Positions 48,775-61,502 of a stretch of DNA of 64,000 nucleotides are shown in pieces. Under the pieces are notes generated by a model. It saw only the letters and a list, made by a program, of their open reading frames with translations. It was not told where the DNA came from and searched no databases. Within the stretch, counting starts at the first letter, position 1; every line of letters starts with the position of its first letter. The position numbers and the translations under genes are program-made. The stretch spans positions 310,001-374,000 of the forward strand of contig NZ_JABXYK010000001.1 of the NCBI RefSeq assembly GCF_013378445.1, written 5' to 3'. Source of the DNA: Mycoplana rhizolycopersici. Its GTDB lineage: Bacteria; Pseudomonadota; Alphaproteobacteria; Rhizobiales; Rhizobiaceae.

Positions 48775-49857
48775 TCACGTATCCTCCGGCACATCATTTC
48801 CGGCCTCGCGGTCGTTGCTGCGGTCAACGTCCTTTCCGGCTATGACCGCCGTCTCGCGACGAAACGCGGCAGGGCTTTTGGATGTCCACTTGCGAAACGC
48901 CCGGTGAAAGGCGCTAGGCTCGGAAAATCCGAGTTGCGTCGCGATCTCGCCGACCCCGAGCGAGCCGGTCTGCAGCATTTCGATCGCCAGGTCGCGACGG
49001 ATCTCGTCCTTGATGCCCGCATAGGACTGCCCCTCCGCCTGCAGGCGGTGCCGCAAGGTCGAGGGCGACATGCGCATCTGCGAAGCGAGATCGTCGAACC
49101 CTTTCCAGGCGGCGGGGGCCACCTGCCGCAGCCGCCGGCGCACGCTGGCGGACAATCCGGCGTCATAGCGGTAGCGCACGAGAATGTTTGCAGGCGCGCC
49201 GCGCAGAAATTGCTTCAGGGCCTGCTCGTTGCGTGCAATCGGCAACTTCAGCACGCTGGCATCGAAGGCGAGGCGGCTTACGGGCTGCGAAAATCGTACA
49301 GGAGCGCCGAAAAAGAGCCGATAGTCGGTGGCCTGCCGAGGCTCGGCACAGCGAAAGTCGACTGAGCGAATAGGGACGCGCCGCCCGACGAGCCAGCAGG
49401 CGATGCCGTGCAGCAGGATCCAGTAGGTGCGATAGGCGAAGGCGGAGCGCGGGCCCTCGCGATCCGAAAGCGTGACCTGCGCGAGCCCCTCGGCGACGTC
49501 CAGCCGACCCGCCGGATCCTCCAGCACCAAGTCGAGGAAGCGCAATGCGCGCCGCAGCGCCTTCTCCAGCGTTCCGGCGTGCAGGACGCAATGGCAGAGC
49601 AGGGTGAAGCTGCCGCGCCGCATCGGCCGGCCACCCATGCCGAAGAATTCGTCGTCCACCTCGGCCGCGATCGCAAGCCACAGCCGCCCGTAGCTTTCCG
49701 CCGAAACCGCCGTGTCGATCCGCGCCGGCAGCCCCGCGGCGGCGAGCACCGGCTCCACCGCCCGGCCATGCCTCCGCAGACAGTCGAGCGCTTCCTCCAC
49801 GAAGGAAGGCGATATCATCCGCCGGCCGGTTTCCGTCATCGTCATGACGGCAAGCAT
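48775..49857 (-). CDS. AraC-family regulator with arabinose-binding-like (PF12625-type) sensor
   Basis: A regulator of about 360 residues. The N-terminal sensor of the type found in OruR-like proteins ([38 protein letters not shown]) precedes a C-terminal AraC DNA-binding domain ([40 protein letters not shown]). Several possible starts lie between 49817 and 49905; I chose the ATG at 49857. It is divergent from the branched-chain amino acid degradation operon, which starts about 180 bp away, and is the obvious candidate for its regulator. The effector is unknown. Confidence 0.85.
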   Translation of the reverse strand: MLAVMTMTETGRRMISPSFVEEALDCLRRHGRAVEPVLAAAGLPARIDTAVSAESYGRLWLAIAAEVDDEFFGMGGRPMRRGSFTLLCHCVLHAGTLEKALRRALRFLDLVLEDPAGRLDVAEGLAQVTLSDREGPRSAFAYRTYWILLHGIACWLVGRRVPIRSVDFRCAEPRQATDYRLFFGAPVRFSQPVSRLAFDASVLKLPIARNEQALKQFLRGAPANILVRYRYDAGLSASVRRRLRQVAPAAWKGFDDLASQMRMSPSTLRHRLQAEGQSYAGIKDEIRRDLAIEMLQTGSLGVGEIATQLGFSEPSAFHRAFRKWTSKSPAAFRRETAVIAGKDVDRSNDREAGNDVPEDT

Positions 49858-49981
49858 ATGGTAAAATCGGCCGAAAAATCGAGATACTTCGGTCATCGCT
49901 TGCAATATCGTGCCGGAATAGGATTCGGCCGGACCGTCGGATCAGATCTTTCGACGGCGTGTGCAGGGCTGGGAGGACTGC

Positions 49982-50034
49982 ATGGCACAAGGCGACCCTT
50001 TCGCGGATCTCGTCGGCATCGTGGGAGCGGTGCT

Positions 50035-50041
<7 letters not shown>
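49982..50041 (+). CDS. Possible 19-residue leader peptide before the branched-chain operon
   Basis: A short frame encodes [19 protein letters not shown]. It has a strong ribosome binding site, GGGAGGA, five bases before its ATG, better than that of the following gene. Its TGA stop overlaps the ATG of the SDR gene at 50035, so ribosomes finishing it could re-initiate there. Six of 19 residues are Leu, Val or Ile, which may be chance in a GC-rich frame. No function is claimed. Confidence 0.4.
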
Positions 50042-50802
<761 letters not shown>

Positions 50803-50847
50803 CGCCGGCCGGCACGTCGTCCAAACCAGGTTTCGGGAGGAAATGGC

Positions 50848-52035
50848 ATGGCAATGGAAGACCCGGTCGTCATCGTCGGCATGGCCCGCACCCCGATGGG
50901 CGGCTTTCAGGGGGACCTGAAGGACGCGACCGCGCCGCAGCTGGGCGCCAGTGCGATCCGTGCGGCCCTCGACCGCAGCGGCGTGGGGCCCGAGACGATC
51001 GACGAGGTCGTCTTCGGCTGCGTGCTTGCGGCCGGCCAGGGCCAGGCGCCGGCAAGGCAGGCGGCGATCGCCGCCGGCCTGCCCTATGCGACGGGCGCAA
51101 CCACGGTCAACAAGATGTGCGGCTCCGGCATGAAGGCGGTGATGCTGGCGCATGACCTCATCGCCGCCGGCAGCGCCTCGGTCGCCGTCGCCGGCGGCAT
51201 GGAAAGCATGACCAACGCGCCCTATCTGCTCGAGCGAGCCCGCAGCGGCTATCGCCTCGGGCATGGCCGGATCGTCGACCACATGTTCCTCGACGGGCTG
51301 GAGGATGCCTATGACAGGGGCCGCCTGATGGGAACGTTCGCAGAAGACTGCGCCGAGGCCTACCAGTTCACCCGTCCCGCGCAGGACGACTATGCCGTGA
51401 CCTCGCTGACGCGCGCGCAGGCCGCGATCGAGAAAGGCGCCTTCGACGCCGAGATCGTGCCGGTGACGGTGAAGAACGGCCGGGGCGAACAGGTCGTCGG
51501 CCGCGACGAGCAGCCGGGCAAGGCCCGCCTCGACAAGATCCCGACGCTGAAGCCCGCCTTCCGCGAGAACGGAACGGTGACGGCGGCCAATTCCTCCTCG
51601 ATCTCCGATGGCGCCGCGGCACTCGTCCTGATGCGCCGCTCGCAGGCCGAGCGCGAGGGCATCGACCCGCTCGCCACCATCATCGGCCACGCCACCCATG
51701 CGCAGGCACCAAACCTCTTCGCCACTGCGCCGATCGGAGCGCTTCGCAAGTTGAGCGAGCGCACCGGCTGGAACCTGAAGGACGTCGACCTGTTCGAGGT
51801 CAACGAGGCCTTCGCCGTCGTCGCCATGGCGGCGATGCGCGACCTCGACCTGCCGCACGACAAGGTCAACGTCCATGGCGGCGCCTGCGCGCTCGGCCAC
51901 CCGATCGGTGCGTCGGGCGCCCGCGTCCTCGTCACCCTGCTCTCGGCGCTGGAGCGCTACGGCATGACGCGCGGCATGGCGACGCTCTGTATCGGCGGCG
52001 GCGAAGCGACGGCACTCGCCGTCGAACTGCACTGA
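50848..52035 (+). CDS. Acetyl-CoA C-acyltransferase (thiolase)
   Basis: A 395-residue thiolase with the acyl-accepting C91 (NKMCGSGMK), H351 (GGACALGHPIGASGAR) and the general-base C381 (CIGGGEA). In this operon the likely reaction is cleavage of 2-methylacetoacetyl-CoA to acetyl-CoA and propionyl-CoA, the last isoleucine step. An acetoacetyl-CoA thiolase role is possible on sequence alone. GGGAGG lies seven bases before the ATG at 50848. It follows the SDR after 45 bp. Confidence 0.92.
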   Translation: MAMEDPVVIVGMARTPMGGFQGDLKDATAPQLGASAIRAALDRSGVGPETIDEVVFGCVLAAGQGQAPARQAAIAAGLPYATGATTVNKMCGSGMKAVMLAHDLIAAGSASVAVAGGMESMTNAPYLLERARSGYRLGHGRIVDHMFLDGLEDAYDRGRLMGTFAEDCAEAYQFTRPAQDDYAVTSLTRAQAAIEKGAFDAEIVPVTVKNGRGEQVVGRDEQPGKARLDKIPTLKPAFRENGTVTAANSSSISDGAAALVLMRRSQAEREGIDPLATIIGHATHAQAPNLFATAPIGALRKLSERTGWNLKDVDLFEVNEAFAVVAMAAMRDLDLPHDKVNVHGGACALGHPIGASGARVLVTLLSALERYGMTRGMATLCIGGGEATALAVELH

Positions 52036-52072
52036 AGGCTGAACCGAACGGTTTCGGGGAGGAGACCGCCAG

Positions 52073-53200
52073 ATGATCCTGAACGAAGAGCAGATCCAGA
52101 TCCGCGACATGGCGCGCGACTTCGCGCGCGAGCGGCTTATGCCGGGCGCGGCCGAGCGCGACGCGACGAGCCGCTTTCCCCGCGAGGAACTGCGCGAGAT
52201 GGGCGAACTCGGCTTCCTCGGCATGCTGGTGCCGGACACCTATGGCGGCTCGGAGACGGGAACGGTGGCCTATGCCGTGGCACTGGAGGAGATCGCCGCC
52301 GGCGACGGCCCCTGCTCCACCATCATGAGCGTGCACAGTTCGGTCGGCTGCGTTCCGATCCTGAAATACGGGACGGAGGCGCAGAAGCAGCGCTTCCTGC
52401 CGAAGCTTGCCAGCGGCGAATGGATCGGCGGATTCGCGCTGACCGAGCCGCAGGCCGGCTCCGACGCCTCCAACCTGAAGACCCGTGCCCGCCGCGACGG
52501 CGATCACTACGTCATCGACGGCGCCAAGCAGTTCATCACCTCCGGCAAGAACGGCAACGTCGTCATCGTATTTGCGGTCACCGATCCCGACGCCGGCAAG
52601 AAGGGCATCTCCGCCTTCATCGTGCCGACCGACACACAGGGCTACGAGGTGGTGCGCGTCGAGCACAAGCTCGGGCTTCATTCCTCCGATACATGCCAGA
52701 TCGCCTTCAGCGGCATGCACATCCCCGCCGGCCTCAGGCTCGGCGAAGAGGGCGAGGGCTACAGGATCGCGCTTTCCAATCTGGAGGGCGGCCGCATCGG
52801 CATCGCCGCACAATCCGTCGGCATGGCACGGTCGGCCTTCGAGGCGGCACGGGACTATGCCCGTGAGCGCACCGCGTTCGGCTCGCCGATCGTCGACCAC
52901 CAGGCTGTCGCCTTCCGCCTTGCCGACATGGCGACGCAGATCGAAGTGGCCCGCCAGATGGTTCTGCACGCGGCCCAACTGAAGGAAGAGGGCCGTCCCT
53001 GCCTGACGGAAGCTTCGATGGCAAAGCTCTTTGCCTCCGAGATGGCCGAGAAGGTCTGCTCCGACGCCATCCAGATTCACGGCGGCTATGGCTACATGGC
53101 CGACTACCCGGTCGAGCGCATCTATCGCGACGTCCGCATCTGCCAGATCTACGAGGGCACCAGCGACGTCCAGCGCATCGTCATCGCCCGCAATCTATAG
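52073..53200 (+). CDS. Acyl-CoA dehydrogenase, isobutyryl/2-methylbutyryl-CoA type
   Basis: A 375-residue flavoprotein with the usual three-domain fold: [19 protein letters not shown] in the middle beta domain and the catalytic glutamate E361 in [17 protein letters not shown]. The glutamate position near the C-terminus is that of short/branched-chain enzymes rather than isovaleryl-CoA dehydrogenase. With BCKDH downstream it should desaturate isobutyryl-CoA and/or 2-methylbutyryl-CoA, donating electrons to ETF. It lies 37 bp after the thiolase. Confidence 0.92.
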   Translation: MILNEEQIQIRDMARDFARERLMPGAAERDATSRFPREELREMGELGFLGMLVPDTYGGSETGTVAYAVALEEIAAGDGPCSTIMSVHSSVGCVPILKYGTEAQKQRFLPKLASGEWIGGFALTEPQAGSDASNLKTRARRDGDHYVIDGAKQFITSGKNGNVVIVFAVTDPDAGKKGISAFIVPTDTQGYEVVRVEHKLGLHSSDTCQIAFSGMHIPAGLRLGEEGEGYRIALSNLEGGRIGIAAQSVGMARSAFEAARDYARERTAFGSPIVDHQAVAFRLADMATQIEVARQMVLHAAQLKEEGRPCLTEASMAKLFASEMAEKVCSDAIQIHGGYGYMADYPVERIYRDVRICQIYEGTSDVQRIVIARNL

Positions 53201-54502
<1,302 letters not shown>

Positions 54503-54503
54503 C

Positions 54504-55517
54504 ATGGCAAGAATGACCATGATCGAGGCGGTGCGCAGCGCGATGGACGTCTCGATGGGCCGCGACGACCATGTCGTCGTCTTCGGCGAGGACGTCGGCT
54601 ATTTCGGCGGCGTCTTCCGCTGCACCCAGGGCCTCCAGGCGAAATACGGCAAGACCCGCTGCTTCGACACCCCGATCAACGAATCTGGCATCCTCGGGAC
54701 TGCCATCGGCATGGCGGCCTACGGGCTGAAACCCTGCATCGAGATCCAGTTCGCCGACTACATGTATCCGGCCTACGATCAGATCACCCAGGAGGCGGCC
54801 CGCATCCGCTACCGCTCCAACGGCGACTTCACCTGCCCGATCGTGGTGCGCATGCCGACCGGGGGCGGCATCTTCGGCGGCCAGACCCACAGCCAGAGCC
54901 CGGAGGCACTCTTCACCCATGTCTGCGGCCTGAAGGTGATCGTCCCCTCCAACCCCTATGACGCCAAGGGTCTCCTGATCGCCGCGATCGAGGACCCCGA
55001 TCCGGTGATGTTCCTGGAGCCGAAGCGGCTCTACAACGGCCCCTTCGACGGCCATCACGAAAAGCCCGTCACCCCCTGGTCGAAGCACGATCTCGGCGAG
55101 GTGCCGGACGGCCACTACACGATCCCGATCGGCAAGGCCGAGGTGCGAAGGCAGGGCGAGGCCGTTACCGTGGTCGCCTACGGCACCATGGTGCACGTCG
55201 CGCTCGCCGCCGCCGAGGAAACCGGCATCGATGCCGAGGTGATCGACCTGCGCAGCCTGCTGCCGCTCGACCTCGACACAATCGTCCAGTCGGTGAAGAA
55301 GACCGGCCGCTGCGTCGTCGTGCACGAGGCGACGCTGACCTCCGGCTTCGGCGGCGAAGTGGTCTCGCTGGTGCAGGAGCACTGCTTCTACAATCTCGAG
55401 GCGCCGATCGTGCGCGTCACCGGCTGGGACACGCCTTACCCGCATGCGCAGGAGTGGGACTATTTCCCGGGTCCCGCCCGCGTCGGCCGGGCCTTGAAAG
55501 AAGTGATGGAGGGCTGA
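54504..55517 (+). CDS. bkdAb: Branched-chain 2-oxoacid dehydrogenase E1 beta subunit
   Basis: A 337-residue transketolase-like E1 beta subunit with FGEDVGYFGGVFRCTQGL, DTPINESGILGTAIGMA and VVVHEATLTSGFGGEV, typical of BkdA2. It forms the alpha2-beta2 E1 core with the preceding product. One base separates it from bkdAa and three bases separate it from bkdB, indicating a single polycistronic mRNA. Confidence 0.96.
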   Translation: MARMTMIEAVRSAMDVSMGRDDHVVVFGEDVGYFGGVFRCTQGLQAKYGKTRCFDTPINESGILGTAIGMAAYGLKPCIEIQFADYMYPAYDQITQEAARIRYRSNGDFTCPIVVRMPTGGGIFGGQTHSQSPEALFTHVCGLKVIVPSNPYDAKGLLIAAIEDPDPVMFLEPKRLYNGPFDGHHEKPVTPWSKHDLGEVPDGHYTIPIGKAEVRRQGEAVTVVAYGTMVHVALAAAEETGIDAEVIDLRSLLPLDLDTIVQSVKKTGRCVVVHEATLTSGFGGEVVSLVQEHCFYNLEAPIVRVTGWDTPYPHAQEWDYFPGPARVGRALKEVMEG

Positions 55518-55520
55518 GCG

Positions 55521-56858
55521 ATGGGCGAGTTCATCATCAAGATGCCCGACGTGGGCGAGGGCGTGGCCGAGGCCGAACTGGTCGAATGGCACGTCAAGCC
55601 GGGCGACCCGGTGCGCGAGGACATGGTGCTCGCCGCGGTCATGACCGACAAGGCGACGGTCGAGATCCCCTCGCCCGTCGAGGGCACCGTGCTCTGGCTC
55701 GGCGCAGAGGTCGGCGACACGGTCGCCGTCAAGGCGCCGCTGCTGCGGATCGAGATTGCCGGCGAAGGGTCCACCCAGGCGGATGTGGCCGCAGCCGGGG
55801 ACGCGGCGGACAAAGCGGCGCCGGCCACCGAAGGGACGGGCGAGAATCCGTCCGCGGAGGTGCCACCCGCGGCGGTATCGCAGTCTCGCTCTGCCGCTGC
55901 CGACGCAAAGACGGTAGAAAGGCCGCCGCCACCGGAGCGGGCCGCTGCCGCGCCCGTGCAGCGCAGCGCGCCACGCGAGCCGGCAGACAAGCCGCTCGCC
56001 TCGCCCGCCGTCCGCCTGCGGGCGCAGGAGGCGGGCATCGACCTGCGCCAGGTCGCGGGCACCGGGCCTGCGGGCCGCATCACCCATGACGACATCGACC
56101 AGTTTCTCGCGCGCGGTGCCCAGTTGGAGGCGGTCCCCACGGGTCTCGCCCGCAAGACGGCCACGGAAGAAATCAAGGTCACCGGCCTTCGCCGGCGTAT
56201 TGCCGAGAAGATGCGCCTTGCCACCGCGCGCATCCCCCACATCACCTACGTCGAGGAGATGGACGTCACCGACCTGGAGGATCTGCGCGCGACGATGAAC
56301 GCCAGCCGCAAGCCCGACCAGCCGAAGCTGACGATGCTGCCCTTTCTGATGCGGGCGATGGTGAAGACGCTGGGCGAGCAGCCGGGCATCAACGCCACCT
56401 TCGACGACGATGCCGGCATCATCACCCGCAGCGCCGCCATCCATATCGGCATCGCCACCCAGACGCCGGCAGGCCTCACCGTCCCCGTCGTCCGCCACGC
56501 CGAGGCGCGGACCGTCTGGGACTGCGCCGCCGAACTCACCCGCCTCGCCGACGCCGCCCGCAACGGCACCGCCGCGCGCGAGGAACTGTCCGGCTCGACG
56601 ATCACGATCACCTCGCTCGGCGCGCTCGGCGGTATCGTGACCACGCCGATCATCAACCATCCGGAGGTGGCGATCGTCGGCGTCAACAAGATCGCGGTTC
56701 GGCCCGTCTGGGACGGCACGCAGTTCGTTCCGCGCAAGATCATGAACCTCTCGTCCAGCTTCGATCACCGGATCGTCGACGGATGGAACGCAGCGACCTT
56801 CGTCCAGCGGATCAAGGCCCTGCTCGAAACCCCCGCTTTGATCTTCATCGAAGGCTGA
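55521..56858 (+). CDS. bkdB: Branched-chain 2-oxoacid dehydrogenase E2 (dihydrolipoyl transacylase)
   Basis: A 445-residue E2. An N-terminal lipoyl domain carries the lipoylated K44 (MTDKATVEI). A flexible Ala/Pro-rich linker (about 80-155) leads to a peripheral-subunit-binding domain ([20 protein letters not shown], about 158-195). The C-terminal catalytic domain has H416 and D420 in [11 protein letters not shown]. It transfers branched acyl groups to CoA and forms the core of the complex. There is one lipoyl domain, as in other BkdB proteins. Confidence 0.95.
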   Translation: MGEFIIKMPDVGEGVAEAELVEWHVKPGDPVREDMVLAAVMTDKATVEIPSPVEGTVLWLGAEVGDTVAVKAPLLRIEIAGEGSTQADVAAAGDAADKAAPATEGTGENPSAEVPPAAVSQSRSAAADAKTVERPPPPERAAAAPVQRSAPREPADKPLASPAVRLRAQEAGIDLRQVAGTGPAGRITHDDIDQFLARGAQLEAVPTGLARKTATEEIKVTGLRRRIAEKMRLATARIPHITYVEEMDVTDLEDLRATMNASRKPDQPKLTMLPFLMRAMVKTLGEQPGINATFDDDAGIITRSAAIHIGIATQTPAGLTVPVVRHAEARTVWDCAAELTRLADAARNGTAAREELSGSTITITSLGALGGIVTTPIINHPEVAIVGVNKIAVRPVWDGTQFVPRKIMNLSSSFDHRIVDGWNAATFVQRIKALLETPALIFIEG

Positions 56859-56862
56859 TGGC

Positions 56863-58257
56863 ATGAAAGAGATCGTCTGCAAGCTTCTCGTCATCGGCGC
56901 CGGTCCCGGCGGTTACATCTGCGCCATCCGCGCCGGCCAGCTCGGTGTGGACACCGTTATCGTCGAGGCCGTCAAGGCCGGCGGCACCTGCCTCAACATC
57001 GGCTGCATTCCCTCCAAGGCGCTGATCCACGCCGCCGAGGAATTCGACAAGGTTCGTCACATGGCGTCCGCCAACGCGCTCGGCATATCGGTCGGGCCGG
57101 CAAAGCTGGACCTCGCCCAGACCGTGCGCTGGAAGGACGGCATCGTCGGCCGGCTGAACAGCGGCGTGCTCGGGCTGCTGCGCAAGGCCAAGGTCAAGAT
57201 CGTCCATGGCCCCGCCCGCTTCCGCGACGGCAAGACGGTCGAGGTGGAAACGGAGACCGGCACGCAGGTCATCCGCGCCGAGACCGTCGTCATCGCCACC
57301 GGATCCGAACCGGTCGAGCTGCCCTTCCTGCCCTTCGGCGGCCCGGTGATCTCGTCCACCGAAGCGCTGTCCCTTGCCAGCGTACCGTACCGGCTCGTGG
57401 TCGTCGGCGGTGGCTACATCGGTCTCGAGCTCGGCACCGCCTTCGCCAAGATGTGTGCCGAGGTGACGGTCGTGGAGGCCACGTCGCAGATCCTTCCGCA
57501 GTACGATGCCGAACTGGTGAAGCCGGTGGCGAAGAGGCTCGCCGATCTCGGCGTGCGCGTGCTTACGGATACGAAGGCAAAAGGCCTGTCCGAGGGGAAG
57601 GACGCACTCCTGGTCGAGACGCCAGCCGGCGGTAGCCAGTCGCTGCCCGCCGACAGAATCCTCGTCACCGTCGGCCGCAGGCCGCGCACCGAAGGCTGGG
57701 GGCTGGAGGAACTCGATCTCGACCGCGCCGGCCGCTTCATCCGCATCGACGAGCGCTGCCGCACCTCGATGCGCGGCGTCTACGCGATCGGTGATGTCAC
57801 CGGCGAGCCGATGCTCGCCCACCGGGCGATGGCACAGGGCGAGATGGTCGCCGAGATCGTCGCCGGCCGCAAGCGTTCGTGGGACAAGCGCGCCATCCCC
57901 GCCGTCTGCTTCACCGATCCGGAGATCGTCACGGCCGGCCTCTCTCCGGACGAAGCCCGCGCCCAGGGCTACGAGGTCAGGATCGGCCAGTTCCCCTTCA
58001 ACGCCAACGGCCGGGCGATGACCACCGAGGACGAGGACGGCTTCGTCCGGGTGGTGGCGCGCGCCGACACCAACCTGGTACTCGGTCTGCAGGCCGTCGG
58101 CGCCGGCGTCTCGGAGCTTTCCAGCGCGTTCTCTCTCGCCCTGGAGATGGGCGCGCGCCTCGAAGACATTGCCGGCACCATCCACGCCCACCCGACCCGA
58201 AGCGAAGGCCTGCAGGAGGCTGCATTGAAAGCGCTTGGCCATGCCCTCCACATCTGA
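56863..58257 (+). CDS. lpdV: Dihydrolipoyl dehydrogenase E3 of the BCKDH complex
   Basis: A 464-residue FAD disulfide oxidoreductase. The FAD motif IGAGPGG is at 11-17, the redox pair C43/C48 lies in [10 protein letters not shown], an NAD motif ([13 protein letters not shown]) is near residue 180, and the C-terminal H443/E448 lies in HAHPTRSEG. It reoxidises the E2 lipoyl group. It starts four bases after bkdB, and the next gene begins inside its last 17 bases, so coupling is tight. Confidence 0.95.
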   Translation: MKEIVCKLLVIGAGPGGYICAIRAGQLGVDTVIVEAVKAGGTCLNIGCIPSKALIHAAEEFDKVRHMASANALGISVGPAKLDLAQTVRWKDGIVGRLNSGVLGLLRKAKVKIVHGPARFRDGKTVEVETETGTQVIRAETVVIATGSEPVELPFLPFGGPVISSTEALSLASVPYRLVVVGGGYIGLELGTAFAKMCAEVTVVEATSQILPQYDAELVKPVAKRLADLGVRVLTDTKAKGLSEGKDALLVETPAGGSQSLPADRILVTVGRRPRTEGWGLEELDLDRAGRFIRIDERCRTSMRGVYAIGDVTGEPMLAHRAMAQGEMVAEIVAGRKRSWDKRAIPAVCFTDPEIVTAGLSPDEARAQGYEVRIGQFPFNANGRAMTTEDEDGFVRVVARADTNLVLGLQAVGAGVSELSSAFSLALEMGARLEDIAGTIHAHPTRSEGLQEAALKALGHALHI

Positions 58258-59317
58258 AGCGCCGGCCGCCGCCGAAAGCCAGACAATCGTCGAACGGACG
58301 GGCTCGCTCGGCCGGATCCGGCTCGACCGGCCAAAAGCGCTGAACAGCCTGACCCTGGCCATGGTGCGCGACATCGAACACGCTCTCGATGCGTTCGAGG
58401 CAGATCCGCGCGTCGCAGCCATACTGATCACTGGCGAGGGTGAGCGCGGCCTCTGCGCCGGTGGCGACATCCGCATGATCTACGAGGGCGGCAGGGCCGG
58501 CACCGACGCGCCGGCCACCTTCTGGCGCGAGGAATACCGCCTGAACGCCCGCATCGCCCGCCTTGGCAAGCCCTACGTCGCCGTCATGGATGGCATCGTC
58601 ATGGGCGGCGGGGTCGGGGTCTCGGTCTACGGCAGCCACCGGATCGTCACCGAGCGCACCCGGCTCGCCATGCCCGAAACCGGAATCGGTTTCTTCCCCG
58701 ATGTCGGCGCCTCCTGGTTCCTGACCCGGCAGGAAGGCGAGCTCGGCACTTATGCGGCCCTGACCGGCGCGCAGCTTTCGGCCGGCGACGCCATCGCCTT
58801 CGGCCTGGCGGACGCCTTTGTGGCTTCCGGTGAACTTGCCGCCCTGATCGAGGCGCTGGCGGCCTTGCCTGCCGGCGCGACGGGTCGCGACGTCTCCCAA
58901 GCCATCGCCGCCCACGACGCGCCCGCGCCGGCCACCGTGGCTGCGCGCCGGCCCGACATCGACCGCCTCTTTGCTTTCGACACCGTCGAGGAGATCCTTC
59001 AGGCCCTGCGGCAGGACGGCTCCCCCTTCGCGACAGAGACGCTCGCCGTGCTGCAGACGAAGTCGCCGCTGAGCCTGAAGGTCACGCTGCGGCTGCTGCG
59101 CCTCGGGCGCGCGGCCCCCTCGCTGGAGACCTGCCTCGAAAACGAATTCGCCGCTACCGAAGCCGTGCTCCGCAGCCACGACTTCTACGAGGGCGTACGC
59201 GCCGCCGTGATCGACAAGGATCGCAATCCGCAGTGGCGACCCGCCCGGCTGGCAGAGGTGACGGACGAGGACGTCGCAGCCTTCTTCCGGCCGTCGTCCA
59301 AACCTCTCTTTCCGTGA
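58241..59317 (+). CDS. 3-hydroxyisobutyryl-CoA hydrolase
   Basis: A 358-residue crotonase-fold protein of the HIBCH type. The oxyanion segment [18 protein letters not shown] is near residues 67-84, the catalytic E146 and D154 lie in [12 protein letters not shown], and the extra C-terminal about 100 residues set HIBCH apart from 260-residue enoyl-CoA hydratases. It releases 3-hydroxyisobutyrate in valine breakdown. The ATG at 58241 lies within the end of lpdV. The next gene encodes the enzyme that uses its product. Confidence 0.92.
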   Translation: MPSTSEAPAAAESQTIVERTGSLGRIRLDRPKALNSLTLAMVRDIEHALDAFEADPRVAAILITGEGERGLCAGGDIRMIYEGGRAGTDAPATFWREEYRLNARIARLGKPYVAVMDGIVMGGGVGVSVYGSHRIVTERTRLAMPETGIGFFPDVGASWFLTRQEGELGTYAALTGAQLSAGDAIAFGLADAFVASGELAALIEALAALPAGATGRDVSQAIAAHDAPAPATVAARRPDIDRLFAFDTVEEILQALRQDGSPFATETLAVLQTKSPLSLKVTLRLLRLGRAAPSLETCLENEFAATEAVLRSHDFYEGVRAAVIDKDRNPQWRPARLAEVTDEDVAAFFRPSSKPLFP

Positions 59318-59342
59318 CGCCACGGAGACAAGGAGAACGCAG

Positions 59343-60239
59343 ATGACCTCGATCGCATTCATCGGCCTCGGCCACATGGGCGGCCCGATGGCCGCGAACC
59401 TTGTGAAGGCGGGGCACGACGTCCGCGGCTTCGATCTGGCGGCTCCGTCGCTGGAGCTTGCCCGGCACAACGGCGTAACCACATACACCTCCCTTGCCGA
59501 AGCGGTTTCGGGTGCAGATACGGTCATCACCATGCTTCCAGCCGGAACGCATGTCATCTCGGTGTGGCAGGAGCTCGTGGACGTCCTATCCGCCGGCACG
59601 CTCCTCATCGATTGTTCGACGATCGACATCGACAGCGCCCGCAAGGCCCACGAGCTTGCCGAAGGAAAGGGCTGCCCCGCACTCGACGCCCCCGTCTCCG
59701 GGGGAACCGGCGGAGCTGCGGCCGGCACGCTCACCTTTATGGTCGGCGGCGCGGCCGACGTCTTTGCCCTCGCCCGTCCGATCTTCGAGGCCATGGGCAA
59801 GAAGATCATCCATTGCGGCGCCGCCTCGGCCGGTCAGGCGGCGAAGATCTGCAACAACATGATCCTCGGCATCAGCATGATCGCCGTCGGAGAGGCCTTC
59901 GTGCTGGGCGAGAAGCTCGGTCTCTCGCATCAGGCGCTCTACGACGTCGCCTCGGTCTCCTCCGGCCAGTGCTGGTCGTTGACGACCTACTGCCCGGTGC
60001 CCGGCCCGGTGCCGGCCTCGCCCGCCAACCGCGGCTACGAGCCCGGTTTCGCCGCCGCCCTGATGCTGAAGGACGTGAAATTGTCGCAGACGGCAGCGGA
60101 GACCGCAGGCGCTGCCACACCGCTTGGCGCAATGGCGGCGCAACTCTACCAGAGATTTGCCGACGAGGGCTTCGGGGAAAAGGATTTCTCTGCCATCATC
60201 AATATGTTGCGGGACAAGTCAGGCACAGGCGCCGCGTAG
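59343..60239 (+). CDS. mmsB: 3-hydroxyisobutyrate dehydrogenase MmsB
   Basis: A 298-residue beta-hydroxyacid dehydrogenase. The NAD motif IGLGHMGGPMAANL is at 7-20, DAPVSGGTGGA is the substrate loop, and the catalytic K168 lies in SAGQAAKICNN. It oxidises 3-hydroxyisobutyrate to methylmalonate semialdehyde. The C-terminal helix GEKDFSAIINMLR is typical. It follows the hydrolase after 25 bp with AAGGAGAACGC before the ATG. The semialdehyde dehydrogenase mmsA is not in the window. Confidence 0.95.
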   Translation: MTSIAFIGLGHMGGPMAANLVKAGHDVRGFDLAAPSLELARHNGVTTYTSLAEAVSGADTVITMLPAGTHVISVWQELVDVLSAGTLLIDCSTIDIDSARKAHELAEGKGCPALDAPVSGGTGGAAAGTLTFMVGGAADVFALARPIFEAMGKKIIHCGAASAGQAAKICNNMILGISMIAVGEAFVLGEKLGLSHQALYDVASVSSGQCWSLTTYCPVPGPVPASPANRGYEPGFAAALMLKDVKLSQTAAETAGAATPLGAMAAQLYQRFADEGFGEKDFSAIINMLRDKSGTGAA

Positions 60240-60266
60240 AGGCAACCGGAAGGCAGGAGAAAACCG

Positions 60267-61037
60267 ATGGAAAAACCGATCATCGTCGAACGCCAAGGCC
60301 GCGTCGTCGTCGTCACGCTGAACCGGCCGGCGGCGCGCAACGCGCTCAACTCAGAGATCATGCAGGCGATGGTCGACGAACTCGCCCCGCTCGACCGCGA
60401 TCCCGGCGTCGGTTGCTTTGTGCTGCGCGGCTCCGACAAGGCATTCGCCGCGGGTGCGGACATCAAGGAGATGGCCGAAAAGTCGTTTTCGGAAATGTAC
60501 AACGACGACTTCTTTGCTGCCTGGGATCGATTCGCAGCCTTTCGCACGCCGAAGATTGCCGCCGTCTCCGGCTATGCGCTCGGCGGCGGTTGCGAACTGG
60601 CGATGATGTGCGACATGATCTTTGCCGCCGACACCGCCATGTTCGGCCAGCCGGAGATCAAGCTTGGCGTCATTCCGGGCATGGGGGGATCGCAGCGGCT
60701 GACCAAGCTGGTCGGCAAGGCCAAGGCGATGGACATGATCCTGACCGGACGGATGATGGATGCGGCGGAGGCGGAACGCTGCGGCCTCGTCGCCCGTGTC
60801 ATTCCGGCCGACAAGCTGATGGAAGAAGCGCTGAAGGCAGCAGAAACCATAGCCGGCTATGGAAAATTGGCGACCACGGCGGCGCGCGAGGCTGTAGACA
60901 GGGCGCTGGAAGTGGGCCTGCGCGAAGGCATCCTGTTCGAGCGCCGCCTGTTCCATTCTCTTTTCGCCACCGCCGACCAGAAGGAAGGCATGGCGGCCTT
61001 CGTCGAAAAACGCGCCCCGCAGTTCACGGGCGAATAG
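60267..61037 (+). CDS. Enoyl-CoA hydratase (branched-chain operon)
   Basis: A 256-residue crotonase with the oxyanion motif AAGADIKEM (61-69) and both catalytic glutamates, E110 ([11 protein letters not shown]) and E130 ([13 protein letters not shown]), so it is a true hydratase. It should hydrate methacrylyl-CoA and tiglyl-CoA in valine and isoleucine degradation. It has GGCAGGAG before the ATG and is the last gene of the operon. The end converges with a small minus-strand gene after about 80 bp, and no terminator is obvious. Confidence 0.93.
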   Translation: MEKPIIVERQGRVVVVTLNRPAARNALNSEIMQAMVDELAPLDRDPGVGCFVLRGSDKAFAAGADIKEMAEKSFSEMYNDDFFAAWDRFAAFRTPKIAAVSGYALGGGCELAMMCDMIFAADTAMFGQPEIKLGVIPGMGGSQRLTKLVGKAKAMDMILTGRMMDAAEAERCGLVARVIPADKLMEEALKAAETIAGYGKLATTAAREAVDRALEVGLREGILFERRLFHSLFATADQKEGMAAFVEKRAPQFTGE

Positions 61038-61118
61038 CACTTCCGGCAACCGCTGGCGGCGGGCGAAGGCATTTTCCACGCGCAGCGCGGTCGCCAGCGC
61101 CGACCCGCCGGTTGCCAC

Positions 61119-61283
61119 TCAATGATAGGCGTCCATGGGCATTTCGTCGACGAGAACGCGAAAGGCGTCCTGCAATGCGCTGACGAGCAGGTCGGTCAGA
61201 ACGTCGCCGCTGCCGCCCTCGATCAGCAGTGCCAGGGTCTCGTTGCACATTTCGCCGTCATGGCGCACGTCTTCCGACATCAT
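61119..61283 (-). CDS. Hypothetical 54-aa acidic protein
   Basis: A short frame encodes 54 residues starting MMSEDVRHDGEMCNETLALL and ending DEMPMDAYH. It is acidic, with a helix-prone middle (LTDLLVSALQDAFRVLVDEM) and one cysteine, and has no signal peptide. AAAGGACGAC stands just before the first ATG, a good ribosome binding site. I do not recognise the family. It sits alone between the branched-chain operon (convergent) and the RTX gene (same strand, upstream). Confidence 0.6.
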   Translation of the reverse strand: MMSEDVRHDGEMCNETLALLIEGGSGDVLTDLLVSALQDAFRVLVDEMPMDAYH

Positions 61284-61429
61284 GTCGTCCTTTCGTCTTC
61301 CGGCCGCCCGATCGCTAAAGGAATCGGCGCAGATTCGGTGCTTGTCGCAACTTTACGGCGACAGGTCCATTGCCCGGAGATAGGGCGTCAATCTTGCTTT
61401 AACCTTGCCCCGCGGTCGAAACCGGGCGC

Positions 61430-61468
61430 CAAAACGAAAATGCCACCCCGCTTTTGGCGGGATGGCAT
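61430..61468 (-). terminator. Terminator after the RTX protein gene
   Basis: A 12-bp stem with one wobble (61440-61451 with 61457-61468) on the minus strand is followed by TTTTCGTTTTGG. It lies 35 bp beyond the RTX stop codon. Confidence 0.85.
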
Positions 61469-61502
61469 GGGATGGAACATACACCTCTTGCGCGTCGAAC
61501 GG

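Noticed and set aside
48740-48778. Inverted repeat GTGACGAC...GTCGTCAC after kdpD as a terminator
   Set aside because: The loop is about 23 nt and no T-run follows on either strand.
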